Below, piece after piece: positions 5,515 to 5,715 of a DNA stretch of 5,715 nt. Origin of the DNA: Nitrospinota bacterium (GTDB lineage: Bacteria; UBA8248; JACPRG01); assembly GCA_030740135.1 (NCBI GenBank), contig JASLXW010000276.1, positions 1 through 5,715 of the forward strand. The letters are read 5' to 3'. Every line of letters begins with the position of its first letter. Positions within the stretch are counted from its first letter, which is position 1. Made by a program: the position numbers and the translations under genes. The notes beneath the pieces were generated by a model. That model saw only the letters and a list, made by a program, of their open reading frames with translations, had not been told where the DNA came from and ran no database searches.

Positions 5515-5715
5515 GGCCGTTTCCCCTTTCAGCCGGGTGTGCCAATCACCTGAGAAATTGTTGGACTTGGTAAATATTAAGATATTTTCCCATAGACCTA
5601 AAGGAGGAAAATGCCCTTATGTGAGACCCTTCTGGGACAGCACCGTTTTCAGGTTCATAGAGGGTGTAAACACCAGAAAAATGCACGAGAGGGAGTACTG
5701 GTGCCCGCGCAAGCT
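5513..5715 (+). CDS. Weak open frame running off the right edge, unidentified
   Basis: A plus-strand frame is open from ATG 5513 to the end of the window (67 codons), containing KCPYVRPFWDS and HEREYWCPRK. There is no ribosome site at ATG 5513. AGGAGG at 5602-5607 lies 3 nt before ATG 5611, which opens a different frame that is also open to the edge (35 codons). The two readings compete and neither shows a family motif. It overlaps the signal-peptide-like frame by 2 bp in divergent orientation. Reported only because the frame is incomplete at the edge; it may be non-coding. Confidence 0.13.
   Translation, partial: MAVSPFSRVCQSPEKLLDLVNIKIFSHRPKGGKCPYVRPFWDSTVFRFIEGVNTRKMHEREYWCPRK

Larger units (their letters stand above)
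5103..5715. other. Right flank with remnants and no secure intact gene
   Basis: Composition drops to roughly balanced GC here. It contains the probable true 5' end of hyuA (5103-5148), a startless plus-strand frame (5141-5407), a palindromic element (5405-5448), a signal-peptide-like minus mini-ORF (5446-5514), and an AT-rich stretch (about 5555-5615) before the right edge. Its patchwork nature suggests repeated insertion or rearrangement upstream of hyuA. No clear promoter for hyuA was found. Confidence 0.55.

Noticed and set aside
5141..5545. 134-codon minus-strand open frame across the right flank
   Set aside because: It runs through the palindrome and opposite the startless plus frame, and no recognisable segment or ribosome site was seen; a chance opening is more likely.
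1..5715. CRISPR array, tRNA, rRNA or riboswitch
   Set aside because: No regularly spaced direct repeats, no tRNA-like cloverleaf and no rRNA stretch were noticed on either strand by eye.

Overview
The window looks like bacterial chromosomal DNA with a sharp compositional contrast. A GC-rich core (about 1345-5120) carries two intact-looking catabolic genes. The flanks (1-960 and 5125-5715) are visibly less GC-rich and hold gene ends, remnants and a long palindrome. The taxon cannot be fixed from sequence alone. The codon use and gene content suit a GC-rich Gram-negative soil, sediment or groundwater bacterium (Desulfobacterota- or Methylomirabilota-like), but this is only a guess.

Left flank (1-967). 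The minus strand carries the 5' part of a gene that runs off the left edge. Its 157 visible residues match the N-terminus of DUF4011 proteins, which are very large SF1 helicases, often nuclease-linked and recorded near phage-defence loci. It has a good ribosome binding site before a TTG start and a plausible promoter. The rest of the flank is non-coding. It holds a small terminator-like hairpin and, on the plus strand, a strong sigma70-type promoter that points at a broken gene.

Centre. That plus-strand gene (968 to about 1280) is the first ~102 residues of an RbsC/branched-chain type ABC-transporter permease. It is cut off and replaced by unrelated sequence just before the convergent hyuB stop. 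The core is a minus-strand pair, hyuA (ATPase-like subunit) then hyuB (metal-site subunit), separated by 2 bp. Together they should form an ATP-dependent hydantoinase/oxoprolinase/carboxylase-type enzyme acting on a cyclic amide, lactam or ketone. The substrate is not identifiable. The first phosphate-binding motif of HyuA begins upstream of the first conventional start codon, so its 5' end is abnormal. A single extra base, or sequence error, near 5129-5131 would explain this.

Right flank (5103-5715). No intact gene is secure here. It contains an 88-codon plus-strand open frame without a start, a 44-bp near-perfect palindrome resembling two IS3-type inverted-repeat ends, and a signal-peptide-like minus-strand mini-ORF. 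The open frame and the mini-ORF both terminate exactly at the TGA that begins each palindrome arm. The picture is a hydantoinase operon surrounded by rearrangement scars, with part of a possible transport partner left as a fragment and a possible defence helicase next door.
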